From: Mycoplasma sp. 'Moose RK'
Lineage (GTDB): Bacteria; Bacillota_I; Bacilli_A; Mycoplasmatales; Metamycoplasmataceae
DNA length: 64,000 nt
Assembly (NCBI RefSeq): GCF_015708155.1
Contig: NZ_JADDYD010000001.1
Coordinates: forward strand, 556,001-620,000
Reading direction: 5' to 3'
Shown: positions 10,093 to 22,138 of the stretch, one piece after another
How positions within the stretch are numbered: position 1 is the stretch's first letter
Layout of the letters: the number at the start of each line of letters is the position of its first letter
Made by a program: the position numbers and the translations under genes
The notes under the pieces: generated by a model
What the model was told of the DNA's origin: nothing
What the model saw: only the letters and a program-made list of their open reading frames with translations
Database searches by the model: none

Positions 10093-10788
10093 TTAAAAGA
10101 CATCAAAACGAATTTTAATTGAAGGCCCCATTGAAGCTGAAACAGTTAAATTTTTAAAATAATTTCCTTTTACTGAATTAGGTTTTAGACGACGAATCAG
10201 CTGCAACAAAGTACGAGCATTTTCTACTAAATGAGTGGTTTCCATGTCCGTTTTACCAATTAGTGAGTGCACGATTCCGTACTTGTCAGCGCGATAATTA
10301 GCTTTCCCTTTTTTAATTTCAGCAACTGCCTTTTCTGGATTTGGAGTAACTGTGCCTGTTTTTGGGTTTGGCATCAAACCTTTTGGTCCCAATTTTTTTC
10401 CGTAACGTCCTAAAACGGGCATTAATTTTGGTTCAACAACAATAACATCAAAATTAAAATTGTCAATTTTTAAATTTTGTTCTAATTCAGCAGTGGAATA
10501 AATTAAATCAGCGCCAGCTTCAAGCGATTTTGCAGCGACTTCTGATGAATCAGTTGCAACAAGAACACGCACTTGTTTCCCAGTTCCATGAGGTAGAACA
10601 ATTGCGCCACGCAATTGTTGGTCAGCTTTTCGAGTATCAAGATTAAGACGAATTGCCAAATCAACAGAGCCTGAAAATTTTGTATAAGAGGTTTTTTTAA
10701 CTAATTCCATTGCCTCTTCAAGTGAATAAAATTGGTCTTTGTCAACAAGTTGGCGAGCTTGAGCTAGTTTTTTTGAAATTTTTTTCAT
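10093..10788 (-). CDS. rplA: 50S ribosomal protein L1
   Basis: 231-aa L1 stalk protein that binds 23S rRNA and E-site tRNA. In many bacteria it also represses its own rplK-rplA mRNA. Family motifs are visible: N-terminal KKISKKLAQAR, the LPHGTGK segment, the conserved GPKGLMPNPKTGTV loop (about 130-143) and the C-terminal MGPSIKIRF. The start overlaps the rplK stop by one base (TAATG), giving tight coupling. Confidence 0.97.
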   Translation of the reverse strand: MKKISKKLAQARQLVDKDQFYSLEEAMELVKKTSYTKFSGSVDLAIRLNLDTRKADQQLRGAIVLPHGTGKQVRVLVATDSSEVAAKSLEAGADLIYSTAELEQNLKIDNFNFDVIVVEPKLMPVLGRYGKKLGPKGLMPNPKTGTVTPNPEKAVAEIKKGKANYRADKYGIVHSLIGKTDMETTHLVENARTLLQLIRRLKPNSVKGNYFKNLTVSASMGPSIKIRFDVF

Positions 10789-11231
10789 TATTTAGTACCT
10801 TTCAAAAATTCTTCAATTCCTTCAACTTCGACACCCATTTGTTTAGCAGTCCCATAAACGGTACGAATTGCTTTGTCAAGTTCAGTTGTATTTAAATCAA
10901 CTAATTTGTATTTAGCAATTTCTTTGAGTTGATCAAAAGTAATTTTTGCAATCTTGTCAGTTTTTGCATTTTTTGCACCTGATTCAATTTTTGCCGCTTG
11001 CTTGATTTTATAAGAAGTTGGACTTGTAAAAAGTTGAAATTCAAAACTTTTGTCCTTAAAAACAGTAATTTTTACTGGCACAGGCTCGCTTCCACGATGT
11101 TTAGTTTCATCATTAAATTTCTTCGTAAATTCGGGCATAACAATCCCGAGACCTGCAAGCGCTGGCCCTGGTTTTGCTTGGCCAGCATTGAATTGCAATT
11201 TTGCAATTCGAACAACATTTTTTTTTGCCAT
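10788..11231 (-). CDS. rplK: 50S ribosomal protein L11
   Basis: 147-aa L11 of the GTPase-associated center. The N-terminal domain has [20 protein letters not shown] (about 10-29) and the C-terminal rRNA-binding domain follows. A longer upstream in-frame extension exists (to 11297). MAKKN at 11231 is chosen because it matches the family start and is preceded by AGAAGGAAGG. It is the first gene of the L11-L1 operon. Confidence 0.96.
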   Translation of the reverse strand: MAKKNVVRIAKLQFNAGQAKPGPALAGLGIVMPEFTKKFNDETKHRGSEPVPVKITVFKDKSFEFQLFTSPTSYKIKQAAKIESGAKNAKTDKIAKITFDQLKEIAKYKLVDLNTTELDKAIRTVYGTAKQMGVEVEGIEEFLKGTK

Positions 11232-11317
11232 TTCGAGCTTCCTTCCTTCTCTTAGTGGTTTTGCGACCTGAAATTTCAGTAAATGTAGATCTCCCACTGG
11301 TAAAATTAATTCTAAGT

Positions 11318-11323
11318 ATTATA
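11318..11323 (-). promoter_or_regulatory. Candidate -10 box for rplK-rplA
   Basis: TATAAT on the minus strand, about 87 bases upstream of the rplK start. It is placed back to back with the asnS promoter on the other strand. Confidence 0.5.
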
Positions 11324-11418
11324 CTACAAAATAAAAAAAATGTGTAAGTTTTTAGTAAAAATTTTTTGCACCTGAAACTATTACTAAAATAAATCCACCA
11401 TATTTCACTAAATTATAG

Positions 11419-11424
11419 TATAAT
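11419..11424 (+). promoter_or_regulatory. Candidate -10 box for asnS
   Basis: TATAAT 31 bases before the asnS ATG. A ribosome site GGTGAAAGGGG is at 11435-11446. Confidence 0.55.
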
Positions 11425-11454
11425 TATAAACCTTAAGGTGAAAGGGGTGTAAAA

Positions 11455-12804
11455 ATGTCAGCAGTAATTAATGAGGTTTTTCTCCACCCAGAGTTGTACG
11501 ATCAAAAAAAGATTCTTGTACAGGGTTGGATTACCAACATTCGTGGTAATTTAAAAATTAGATTTGTTGAAGTAAACGATGGTTCTTCACTAAAAAATTT
11601 ACAGTGCGTTTTAAAAAATGATACAATTGATTTTAATGAAATTGAAAATTTAACCACCGGAATGGCGCTTGAAATTTCAGGAATTTTTTCCTACACACCT
11701 GAACGCCAACAAGAAGGTGAGGTTTTAGTTGAAACCATCGAAATAAAAAGCGAGTCTTATTCTGCTAATTTTCCGATTCAAAATCAGGAAATGGCGCTTG
11801 AAACATTGCGCCAAATGCCCCATTTTCGCCACCGCAGCCGCTTGTTTCGCGTGATTATGAAAATAAGATCACAACTTTTTCAAGAAGTTCATAAATTTTT
11901 TCGCCGGCAAGGATTTGTGAATTTTTCAGCACCAATTTTGACTTCAAATGATGGCGAAGGTGCCGGCGAAACTTTCATTGTTGATGATGAGGAACAAGGG
12001 TTTTTCAACAAAAAAACAACACTTGGTGTGACAGGGCAATTACATGCTGAGTCTTATGCGCTTGGATTTAAAAAAGTTTATACCTTTGCACCGACCTTTC
12101 GGGCAGAAAGGTCAAACACAAAAAGGCATGCAGCTGAATTTTGAATGATTGAGCCAGAAATTTCCTTCTGTGATTTACAGCAAATTATCGATTTTGCTGT
12201 AAAAATGTTGCAAAGAGTAATTAAAGCAGTAGTGATTCGTAACAAAGAGGAGTTTGCTTTTCTTGAAAAATCATTGGATAAAAAAATTCGTCGTCGCCTG
12301 ATCCAGTTTTGCGATTCACAAATTAACCAAATTGACTACGAAAAAGCGCTGGAATTACTACGTGAACACCGCGAAAAATTTGAATTTAAGGACCTTGAAT
12401 TTGGGGTTGATTTAAAAACTGAGCACGAGCGCTTTTTGGCTGAGGAAATTTTCAAATCACCTGTTGTTGTCACAAATTACCCAAAATCAATCAAAGCCTT
12501 TTACATGCATCAAAATGACGATGGCAAAACTGTTGCCTCTTTTGACCTTTTAGTTCCCGGAATTGGTGAGCTAGTTGGTGGTTCGCAGCGCGAAATTCGT
12601 CATGATAGATTGTATAAGAGAATGGAGGAACTAAAAATGAACATTGAAGATTTTCAATGGTATTTAGACCTTCGAAAATACGGAAACCCGGGTTCAAGTG
12701 GGTTTGGTCTTGGTTTTGAACGACTTTTGATGTTTATCACCGGAATGGACAATATTCGTGACGTGATTCCGTTTCCACGAACTAACAAAAATATTTTAAT
12801 GTAA
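11455..12804 (+). CDS. asnS: Asparaginyl-tRNA synthetase
   Basis: Charges tRNA-Asn. 449 aa with one Trp-TGA at 12142-12144. The N-terminal OB-fold anticodon-binding domain (about 1-100; VQGWITNIRG) precedes a class IIb catalytic core with motif 2 around TFRAERSNTKRHAAEFW and motif 3 GFGLGFERLLMF near the end. The C-terminus RNKNILM-like is typical. It makes a useful comparison with the 51277-52272 gene, which resembles only the catalytic half of this protein. It is followed after 11 bases by an RDD membrane protein, so an operon is likely. Confidence 0.95.
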
Positions 12805-12815
12805 AAAGGAGAATT

Positions 12816-13460
12816 TTGCAAAAAGTTAAAACAAAAGCAAGTTTTTGGCGCCGAATTTTGGCAGGCTTAGTTGATTTTGCCTGTCTTGTTTTTGTTTATC
12901 TTTTAACTTTTTATTTATTAGTAATTCTTCCTGGATTTACTAGTTGAAAATTTTATTTTTGACTTATTTTTGTTGTTTTTAGCACAATTTTTTACAGGAT
13001 TTTCCTAGTTTTTTGATTAAAAAAAAGTCCTGGACAATTTTTATTCAAACTTGAACTTAATTTTTCCAATGAAAAATTAAGTTCAAAACAAAAATTATTA
13101 ATTTTGCTAAAAAGAGAGATTTTTTTAAGTTTAAATTGACTTACTTGTTTAGTTATTAGTGCGATTTTGCTTGATTTAAATTTTGGTTTACAACAAAAAA
13201 TTTGACATTTTTCTGCAAAAAATCTTCAAAATCTAAACTTGTGGCAGCAAATTAGTCTTAGTTTTCTAACCCTTTTTGCAAAAGTAAATTTTTTTATTCT
13301 TGTTGTCAATAATTTATCAATTTTTAACAAAACACGACTTTCACTTGTTGATCGTTTTTCAAAATCAATAGTGTTTTACTGAGAAAAAGCTGTCGAGAAA
13401 GTGCAAATTAGCGCTGAAAAAGCCAATTTTGCCCCGGTTTTTTGAAAAGAAAGAAATTAA
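12816..13460 (+). CDS. RDD family membrane protein
   Basis: 214-aa membrane protein starting with TTG (AAAAGGAG lies eight bases before it). The frame uses seven or more TGA-Trp codons. The N-terminal FWRRILAGLVDF carries the conserved Arg-Asp pair of RDD proteins. The FWLKKSPGQFLFKL segment and the late RLSLVDRFSKS segment match the family layout, with about four TM helices. Some RDD proteins act as ion antiporters, but function here is unknown. The stop lies four bases before the pcrA start. Confidence 0.75.
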
Positions 13461-13464
13461 AACT

Positions 13465-15723
13465 ATGTCATCACAAAATATTTTAACTCAGCTAAATGAA
13501 AAGCAAAAAATTGCAGTCATTAGCAATAACGCTCATCTGCGGATTGTTGCGGGCGCGGGAACAGGAAAAACTAATGTTTTAACAAGAAAAATTGCCTATA
13601 TTATCAATGAGTCTTTGGCTTTTCCAAACCGAATTTTAGCACTTACTTTCACAAATAAGGCTGCTCAAGAAATGAGACAACGAGTTGAAAAATTGATTGG
13701 TGAAAAAGTCAAGGATGTGCAAATTCTCACTTTTCACTCACTTTGCAACTTAATTTTGCGTTTTGAAGCCAAAAATATTATAAAAATTCCTGATATCCCG
13801 ATCAATGATAGTAACTTTAACATCATTGATGAGCAGGACCAACGCCGAATTGTTGAAAAATTACTAGGTGAATATTTAAAAACTAATGATGACAATGATG
13901 AAACTAAAGTTTCTGCTTTTCAAGCAATTGAATTTATTTCAAAAGCCAAAAACTCTGAGAAAAGCCCACAAGATGCTTTCGCACTTGCCCGCGACCAAAT
14001 TGAACTAATCAAAGCAAATGTTTATGCAAAATACCTTGAAAAAACAAGGGAAAACAACATTATTGACTTTGATGATTTGCTAATTTACACAAAAATTACT
14101 TTTGAAAAAGAAGCTGAAATTGCATCACGCTGGCAAAAAAAGTTTGATTTTGTCTTGGTTGATGAATTTCAGGACACTTCCTTGATTCAGTATTTAATTT
14201 TAAAATTTTTCATTAAAGACAAAACACGCTTGATCGTTGTTGGTGATCCTGATCAAACAATTTATTCTTGAAGGGGCGCTGATCCTTCCTTGATTTTGAA
14301 CCTTGAAAAAGACTTTCCTGATTTACAAACTGTCATTTTAGATAAAAATTATCGATCAACGCAAAACATTTTAGATGCAGCAAATCACTTGATTTCCAAT
14401 AATAAAAACCGTATTAAAAAAAATTTAGTTGCACATTCAAGTGAGCAAATTGACATTCGTTTTGAAGACCTTAGTTATGAAAGAGGCGCCGAAGTCAACT
14501 GAATTTATGACAAAATTTTAGAACTTGCTACCAAACAGAAAGCAAATTATGGTGATATTGCAATTTTAGCACGTTCAAATTTCTACTTTCGGTCAATAAT
14601 TGAAAAACTTGATGCCCATAATATTCCCTATATAAAACACGGAAATTCTTCACTGATTAACAAAAAAGAAGTGCGGGAAGCCATTTACTTTTTAAAAGTA
14701 ATTGAAAATGCTGACAGTTATGCTTTTGAGCAAATTATTAATGTCCCGCCAAAAAAAATTGGTGTTATCACGGTGCAAAAATTAAACGAACTTGCTAAAC
14801 AATTTAATCTTAATTTGCATGATTTTCTTTTTAATTATTATTCCCAAAAAATTGTTCTTAAACCGGAACAGGGAAAAATTCCTTTGGGTCATGAAAATCA
14901 GACAAAAATTAAAAATCTTTTTGAACGCCTTGCAGCTGCAAGACGTTTTAAAATCGAAATTGAGGAAAAAAGACCTTCTGTTTTCAAACTTTTTTCACAA
15001 GTTCTTGATTCTTTCTTAAAAAAAATCGATTATTTTGACACCATCAAAGATCCAAAAGTAGCTTCAGAAACAAAGGAAATTTTACAAAAATATTACACTG
15101 TTCTTGACAATTGACAAAGTGAAAATCCAACAAAGAAATTGGCTGATTATCTTGATTTTGTCGCACTTTCAAACTTTGAAAATTCTGAAAATAACAATCG
15201 AATTAATCTTTTAACTGTTCATTCATCAAAGGGGCTTGAATTTGAATATGTTTTTCTTGTTGGGATGAATCAAGGCATTTTTCCTAGTCAAAAAGTGCTT
15301 GAATTAAACTCACTTGATGAATATGAAGAAGAAAGAAGACTTGCTTTTGTAGCGATCACGCGCGCAAAACGACTTTTATACATCACAAACGGTTTTCGGG
15401 CAAATTTTAGCCGAAATCTCAAGAACTCCTGAAAGCAAAATCTTAGCAAAACTTCAACGTTTGTCAGTGAAATGAAAATTAAGGCTGAACAATTTTACCA
15501 ATTTCGAAAATTAGATGAAACTGGGAAATTAAATTATAATCGTACCAGTATTGAGAGTGTTGAATTTAACGTAGGTGATCAGATTAATCATCTTAAATTT
15601 GGAAAGGGAATAATTTTAGAAGTACGAGCTGACTCAATTTTAGTAAAATTTTTTGAATTAAGTGGTGATAACGGAATCAAAACACTAGTTAAGAACCATA
15701 AGTCAATTGAAAAAATTTCTTAA
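13465..15723 (+). CDS. pcrA: UvrD/PcrA-type superfamily 1 DNA helicase
   Basis: 752-aa 3'-5' helicase for repair and replication. Four internal TGA codons are read as Trp. Motif I GAGTGKTN (about 31-38), motif Ia LTFTNKAAQEM, motif II VDEFQDTS (about 231-238), motif III VVGDPDQTIYSW, motif IV near NYRSTQ, motif V VHSSKGLEFEYVF and motif VI AFVAITRAKRLLY are all present. The C-terminal tail ends in a small beta domain (HLKFGKGII) typical of PcrA. The start at 13465 is chosen over an upstream in-frame ATG that lies inside the RDD gene. Confidence 0.93.
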
Positions 15724-15761
15724 TTTTGATTACAAAAAAATTGAAAATTAACCTATAAAAC

Positions 15762-17189
15762 ATGAACTTTTTGCTTGAATCTTACCTTATTATTAGTCTT
15801 ATTATTCTAATTAGCATTGCTTTTGTTTTGTCACTTATGGCAATTTTTTTCTTTGTTTATAGTCGTAATGCAAAAGCTGCTTTAATTATTCCGTTTAGTT
15901 ATGAACCTGAGTTAAAAAGAATAAGAATTAATGATGTTTTTACACTTTCTTCACTTAAGTTTGTGGTTAAAAATAATAATTTGCTTGATGGACTTTGGAC
16001 AAATCAAACTGATTTTTTGGCGCTTTTTGAAAAAGATTCACAAAAAATTTTTCTTGAAAGCCTTGAAAATTGAAAAGAAAATACAATCGAAATTAAGTTC
16101 AAAAAGCGCTGATTTTTAAACAATCGTTTCCAAGTTTGCTTTCAATCTGAACCACAATTTGGTTTTGTGCTTATCGAGATTCAGCGAAATTTTTTGGAAA
16201 TTAGCAAAATCAGAAAATTTTTCAAAAATCACTTTGTTGAAAAATTGACACATGATCCTGAAAAACCTTGTTTTCTTGCATCTTTTTACTTTCCTTTTAA
16301 AATTAACAAAGATTTTTCAAAAAATTTTTTCCTTTGATACAACAAAAAATTTTTCTTTTTAAGAATGATTAGCGATTTTTCAATTTTAAATTTTGAAAAC
16401 ATTTTGATCATACAAATTTCTGCAAAATCTGTACGGAAATTGGAAAAAATTAAAAATCATTATAAATTAAATACAAAAAATTACAAAATTGGTAATTTTC
16501 TGTATTGATTAATTGTCAATTTTGACAAAAAAATTGATTATGATTGGAAAAGTGAAATTTATAAATTTTTTGACCAAATTATCGCTGAAAAAACTAATTT
16601 TTTGGAAGTTAACACTTCAGGTAAGTATTTTGAAATTATTAATCAAAAAGCACAAAATTTACCGTTTTACTTCAATATAAATGATTATAAAATGCGTCAA
16701 ATTTACGAATTTGATAGCAAAAATCCGGTTTATCAAGTTTATAATTTCGATTTTTTTGAAAGCAAAAAAATCGAAAAATTAATGGAATTTTTTAACCAAA
16801 CTCAACAAGTTGACCATTCAAATCGCATTTATAAAATAAACTATGTAATTGCACAAAAATTGAAAAATTTACCAATTGATTTTGCCAAATTCACCTTTTT
16901 AATTGAAGATGAAATCAATATTCCTGCTGAAGAAATCGACCATATTGAAAACATTTTTTATAAAAAAGTGGTTGATTCACAGCTTTTTTACTATCTTGAT
17001 ATCTGTAAACCAAAAATTCTCTTTGTGAGCGTGCAGGAAGACACAATCGGTGGCAATGATATTGAAGATATCATCATGATTTCGCTTGGAAATTATGCGC
17101 GAAAAGAAAAAATAAAAGTTGTTTTTGACCATAAAATAATTAAAAAATTTAATTTTTCAAATAAAAATTTTCCCCTTTATTATTGATAA
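15762..17189 (+). CDS. Membrane-anchored protein of unknown function
   Basis: 475-aa protein read with several TGA-Trp codons, including the last codon before TAA. One strong TM helix is at about 5-32, followed by a long soluble part. I do not recognise a firm family. Two stretches recall degenerate signalling domains: about 205-265 has a GGDEF-like alternation (strand, YKLNTKNYKIGNFLYWLI, strand) but no GGDEF residues; about 425-465 (PKILFVSVQ ... ARKEKIKVVFD) resembles the last two strands of an EAL barrel. This is only a fold-level guess. It sits between pcrA and ruvA and may be part of that operon. Confidence 0.6.
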
Positions 17190-17292
17190 AATTAGGAAAA
17201 ATCGCTAATTTTTCCTAATTTATTCCTATTTTCTTCATTTATTCCCAAAAAATTATAAACTTGTACGAAAAGAACTTTTAAAGGGGGGGGAA

Positions 17293-17958
17293 ATGAATAT
17301 ATATAAATACGGAAAAGTTGTTTCAAAAAATAAAAATTACTTAATTATTGAAAATGCAGGGAATGGTTATTTAATCTATGTTCCCCAAATTGACCGCTTT
17401 CAACGCGACGAAAACAGAAAAATTTATGTTTATGAATATGAAAATGACTACACGAAAATTACTTATGGTTTTGAAAGTTTTCGTGAGCGGATTTTGTTTG
17501 AAGATCTAATTTCGGTGCAGGGAATTGGGCCAAAAACAGCAATTTCAGCGCTAAATTCTGGTTTTAGAAGTTTTATTAATTTGATTGCAAATGGTGACTG
17601 AAAAGCGATTGCGAAAATTCAGTATCTTTCTGAAAAAAATGCAAAACAAATTGTTTTTGAATTCCAAAAAAAATACAAAAAATTTGCTGAAACCGAAAAA
17701 ACAGCTGCAAAACAAGAAACAGCTGAAAACACCGATGAAATAAATGAAAAAAAAGACGAAATTATTGATGAAATCCTCCAAAAAACTTCCCTTGAACAGA
17801 AAACCGCTTCAGATCTTGAGGATGCTTTGAAAATGCTTGGTTTTAAGGTACGCCAAATTGATTATGCACTTGCCAACATCGAACCTAGCGAGAGTTTTGA
17901 ACATCTAATCGAAGAGGCAATTAAGATTATCTCCAATGCCAGAGAATTTAGAAATTAG
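17293..17958 (+). CDS. ruvA: Holliday junction protein RuvA
   Basis: 221-aa DNA-binding subunit of the RuvAB branch-migration complex. The N-terminal OB domain is followed by helix-hairpin-helix segments ([16 protein letters not shown], about 76-91) and, after an acidic linker rich in Glu/Lys (about 130-165), domain III ([19 protein letters not shown]) that contacts RuvB. One TGA at 17599-17601 is Trp. A run of eight G at 17283-17290 just before the ATG serves as ribosome site. The coding end overlaps the ruvB start by 23 bases. Confidence 0.92.
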
Positions 17959-18901
17959 ACCAAGAAATTTTGAAAACTTTATTGGTCAAAAAAAATTAGT
18001 TCAAACCTTGCAAATCCTAATAAGTTCAAGTCAACAACGAAAACACTCACTGGATCATATTTTATTTTATGGACCGCCCGGAACAGGAAAGACGACCTTA
18101 GCGAATATTGTCGCAAATCAACTTGAAGCAAAAATTAAGTATGTTCAGGGTCCTTTGTTAGAAAAAAAAGCTGATGTTTTGTCAGTTTTGGCAAATATTT
18201 CACAAAACACAATAATTTTCATTGATGAAATTCACGGAATTAACAAAAATATTGAGGAATTATTGTATTCGGCAATGGAGGAATTTGTGATCGATTTGCA
18301 AATTGGTGTTGATGGTGAAAGGAAAATTATGCGCATGAAATTGCCAAGTTTTACACTAATTGGCGCTTCAACAAAACTGGCACAAATTTCAACACCGCTG
18401 CAAAATCGATTTGGCTATGTGGCCAAAATTATTGACTATACATGCGAAGAGATGATTCAAATCATTAAAAATTCAGCGGCTATTTTAAAACTAAAAATGA
18501 GCACTGAAATTGTTAAGTACATTGCCAGTTTTTCCAATAACACACCAAGAATTGCAAATAATTTGTTGAAAAGAATCCGTGATTTTGCACTTGTTCTTAA
18601 TGTCAAAAAAATTGATCGTGAAATTGTTGACAAAACTTTTGATAGCATTGGAATCTATAATCAGGGACTTTCGCAAATTAACATTGAATATTTGACTTTA
18701 CTTGTAAAAATTTTTAAGGGGAAAAGTGTTGCTCTTGACGTGATTGCTAATGTTTTGCGGGAGCATCGACAAACAATTGTAAATATTATTGAACCACCCC
18801 TAATTGAACGAGAATTAATTGAAAAAACGCCACGGGGGCGGCGAATTACGGCAAAAGGTCGGGAGTATTTGGAACTTTTGCCTTCGAATAAAAGCAAATA
18901 A
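17936..18901 (+). CDS. ruvB: Holliday junction helicase RuvB
   Basis: 321-aa AAA+ motor of branch migration. Visible are [16 protein letters not shown] N-terminus (here [16 protein letters not shown]), Walker [10 protein letters not shown] (about 46-54), Walker B FIDEIHGI (about 93-100), sensor 1 [11 protein letters not shown], and the C-terminal winged helix with [20 protein letters not shown]. It overlaps ruvA by 23 bases, the standard arrangement. It ends 8 bases from the convergent DUF2779 gene. Confidence 0.96.
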   Translation: MPENLEIRPRNFENFIGQKKLVQTLQILISSSQQRKHSLDHILFYGPPGTGKTTLANIVANQLEAKIKYVQGPLLEKKADVLSVLANISQNTIIFIDEIHGINKNIEELLYSAMEEFVIDLQIGVDGERKIMRMKLPSFTLIGASTKLAQISTPLQNRFGYVAKIIDYTCEEMIQIIKNSAAILKLKMSTEIVKYIASFSNNTPRIANNLLKRIRDFALVLNVKKIDREIVDKTFDSIGIYNQGLSQINIEYLTLLVKIFKGKSVALDVIANVLREHRQTIVNIIEPPLIERELIEKTPRGRRITAKGREYLELLPSNKSK

Positions 18902-18909
18902 ATTTACTT

Positions 18910-20781
18910 TTAGAAAAGTTTCACTGGTTGAAAATCAGCTGAAGAAATATTTGCGATTTTATTGACATTTTCACAAATAAAATTGAGAAAATCCCAGACC
19001 ATAATCATTGCAACAACATCATTTTGACAATAAATACGGAGATTTTTTGAAGCCTTTTCCCATTCATGGTCTCCAACAAAATTTAAATAACGATTAATTG
19101 CAATTTTCATTGCCTGCAAACCATTTTGGATTTCCAATTCTTTATAGGGAACTATTAAATGCTTTAATTTGTAGTTGTATTTATTGATGAAATATTCAAT
19201 TTTTTTGATTGAGTAAAAACCTTTTAAATCAGATAGCAAAACCCAGCTTTTTGCAAAAGGATCTTTCAAATCAACGATTTTTGCAACAATTTCTTGCACC
19301 ATTTTGGTGTATTTTTCCATTTTTTTTGTAGCTTCGAGTCTTGAATATTTTTGCAAAAAGTTTGCAAAAATAATTTGAAGCATCTCAAAAAGTCTTGTTT
19401 GTTCATAAGATTGATTAAAAACAAGATAAAAATCAACATCATCCTGATAAATTGTTTCGATAATTTTGTAACAATTTTCTCAATTATAACCTTTTGGATC
19501 AAAAACAAGGTTGTTTTCTAGAAAATCCTGTTCCAAAATTTTGCCATTAACCGTAATCACAATCGAAACCTGAAAAACAATTTGTTGGTATGGTTGGACA
19601 AAATCGATTGGCGGATATGGTAGGGAAAATGCCTCAAAATCGAATCAAACTAGTTTTTTGTTATTCAATTTTTCTAAAAAAAGCTTTGTTTTTTTAAGAT
19701 CATTTAACAAAATTTGGTTAGTTCTTTGGAAAAATTTGAATCAGAATGAGTTTGTTTCTAACAAAATCAGACCACTTGGGTCTTCGACTAACTCAAGCGC
19801 TTTTTTAGCCTTTAAAATAGTGCCGCTAAAATTTGTTAATTTTTCGTTAAAATTTGCTAAAAGCAAGCTAAACTCAGGATTTTTTTCAAAAGGGGAATTA
19901 TCAATTTTTTCCGGGGGGCCAAACTCTTTCACTTTTTGAGCCGCTAAAATTTCAATTATGGCTGATTTTACTGGTACCATTTTGGTGATTTTTGGTTTTT
20001 TAATCAAAAATCGTTGAATTGTTTGTAATTCAAGACTTTTAATGATTTTGTTTGCTTCTAAAAATTTTTCATTTTCAAATTCATCAAGTGTCATTCCGAT
20101 TTGTTTTGCAATTTTTTTGGCAAAAAAACGCCGCGAAGTTTCCAAATCACTTTTCTTGGCATTTCGTGGTGATTTGTTTTGTGAAAGTCAAAAAATCTCT
20201 GTAAATTCAATCGCTTTTTCTTTTGGAAATTCAACAGTGTCAAGCAAGAAGAAAGAAATATCTCTAACTGGTTCAAGGTCAGGAAAAATTTGTCGCAAAG
20301 CGTAGGTTGTGATTCAAAAATCTCAATTTGCGCGCAAATAATCACGAATTTTCGTGCTTGTTGAAAGTTTTAAAATGCTTATTTTTTTGTTGAAAACAAA
20401 AAAAACTGAGGGTTGTGAAATTGCATTTTCAAACAAAAAGCAGGGATTTAAAATTATTTCACATTGCCCTGATTCTAAAAAAGCTTTTGTTTGTGCAATT
20501 TTTTCTGCAGTAATTAATTTAGTGACAGTGCAAATTTTTTTTGTTGAATATTCTTTATCAATATGCTTGCGGAATTCAATAGCAAAATTTTCAAAAATGT
20601 TAGCATGCAAGTCAATAAAATTGCTTGGTTGGTCGAAACCATCAAAATCTCAAAGCGAATCATTATCATTTTCGTTGTCAAAATCAAAACGATCATAAAA
20701 ATCTGAATCAATTTGGTGTCAAACAAAATATTTTTGACGCGTATTGAGACGAAAATAGTGAGAAAATGTAATTTTGGTCAT
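18910..20781 (-). CDS. DUF2779 / UU173-like putative nuclease
   Basis: 623-aa protein read through several TGA codons. The C-terminal half has a DnaQ-like exonuclease pattern: WFDFEAF with Asp381 and Glu383, and the late CQNDVVAMIMVWDFL with a conserved Asp. This is how mycoplasma and ureaplasma DUF2779 proteins look. The N-terminal half (about 1-370) in such proteins resembles a Cas4/PD-(D/E)xK nuclease, but I cannot pin its active residues here. The nucleic acid substrate is unknown. It is convergent with ruvB, and a lipoprotein gene lies upstream on the same strand with a 62-base gap. Confidence 0.65.
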
Positions 20782-20843
20782 TTAAAAATTCTTTATTTTT
20801 ACAAAAATATAAGGAAAAATTGACTTCAGATCTACAAAAAAAA

Positions 20844-21992
20844 TTAGGAATCAATCCTAAATTTTTGTTGTAAAATCGAAGGATTAATCTTCAAAATATT
20901 AGGTGAATCTAAAATATTTTGATCAAAAGAGTGGTTATTTTGGGCAAGTTTGTTGTAGCCCTTGGTGATTTTGTAAAAATTATTAGGCTGATTTCAGGGA
21001 AATTTAACTCGAAAAATGTATGAATTTGATTTTGGATCCTGATTTTTGGAAAATTTTGCAATAAACTCAAGGTCCTTATTGTCAACCTGATCAAAACCAG
21101 TACCAACTCCTTCATTTTCGCGTTTGAAAACAAGAACGTAATTTTTTACATTGTTCGCATTAACGATTCCAGGGCTAAATCTAACAACAAAATCAACACT
21201 AATTGATTCTAATTTTCCGTCAATTTGTCCAGCAAATTTCTGATTTGAAAGCTCAAGTCCGACAATATCAGCTTCGGTCCGAAAATTATAAGGAAATAAA
21301 TTGTCATCAAAAGTCAACAAATTACCACTTTGATCAAAAAGACCAGAAATTACGTAATTTGTGCCCCGCTCCAAATTCGTCAAATTAACATATAAAAACT
21401 GATCAGATTTAAGATTATGCGTAAATTGCTGAATTTCAACATTTTCACGAGTTTCATTCGCTTTATAAAAGTGAACATCAATTTTTTGTTGCGACAAATT
21501 TTGATTTGCCAAAGCGACTTTGAAACTAAATTGACTTGATGGATCAGATGGAATGATAACCTGAAAGGATTTTGGAATAATTATCGGATTTGGATTGGTT
21601 TTAAAAACATTTCCCTTTACAAAAAGTTGTTCTTTTTTTTCACCTTTAAAGCGATTAATACGAATTACATACCTAGTATCAGCGTCCAAATCACTAATTT
21701 TTAACAAAATTTTGGGTTCATTGTTGTGCAAAGTTTTCCGTGCAGTGAAATTTGTGGCCTGATATTCTTTGGTATTTTCCTTTTTCAGCTCAACAAGAAA
21801 AGATTTTGCCACATTTTCTCCAGGAGCCAAGTTGACATTATCAAGGATTATTTCAACTGACTTGGATTGCAAATTTTGTAATAAAATTTCCGGCTCTTTT
21901 TTGACAACACAAGCCATTGTAAGCACTGGAACAAGAAACATAGAACTTAAAAAAAAGAACTTAAGACTAAATTTTTTGAATCATAACTTCAT
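20844..21992 (-). CDS. Surface lipoprotein with beta-sandwich-like repeats
   Basis: 382 aa. The signal peptide has a lipobox ending TMAC (Cys28), so the mature protein is lipid-anchored outside the cell. The body contains recurring segments of the form 'LxxxTxYVIxxxxF' (DADTRYVIRINRF, ERGTNYVISGLF) that recall fibronectin-III or DUF1410-like beta domains of mycoplasma surface proteins. A TGA at 20994-20996 is Trp; the frame then runs 49 further codons. GGAAG is before the start. It is divergent from the MIP gene across a 219-base spacer. Specific function unknown. Confidence 0.7.
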
Positions 21993-22138
21993 AATTCTAA
22001 CTTCCAAAAAATTTTCTTATAATATAATTTAATAGATAATTATACCACTTTTAAACTAGAAATCCCAAAATTTTTTTGTTTTTTTACAAAAAACTAGAAC
22101 CTAAAAACCTTTTGCCCAAGCATGTTTGAAAATCGCTT

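Noticed and set aside
11232..11297. 22-residue N-terminal extension of L11
   Set aside because: L11 proteins begin at MAKK; the ribosome site sits before that ATG.
13465..15723. Helicase appearing as several fragments, suggesting a pseudogene
   Set aside because: All breaks are TGA codons read as Trp; motifs I-VI are in one frame. The same holds for most broken-looking genes here.
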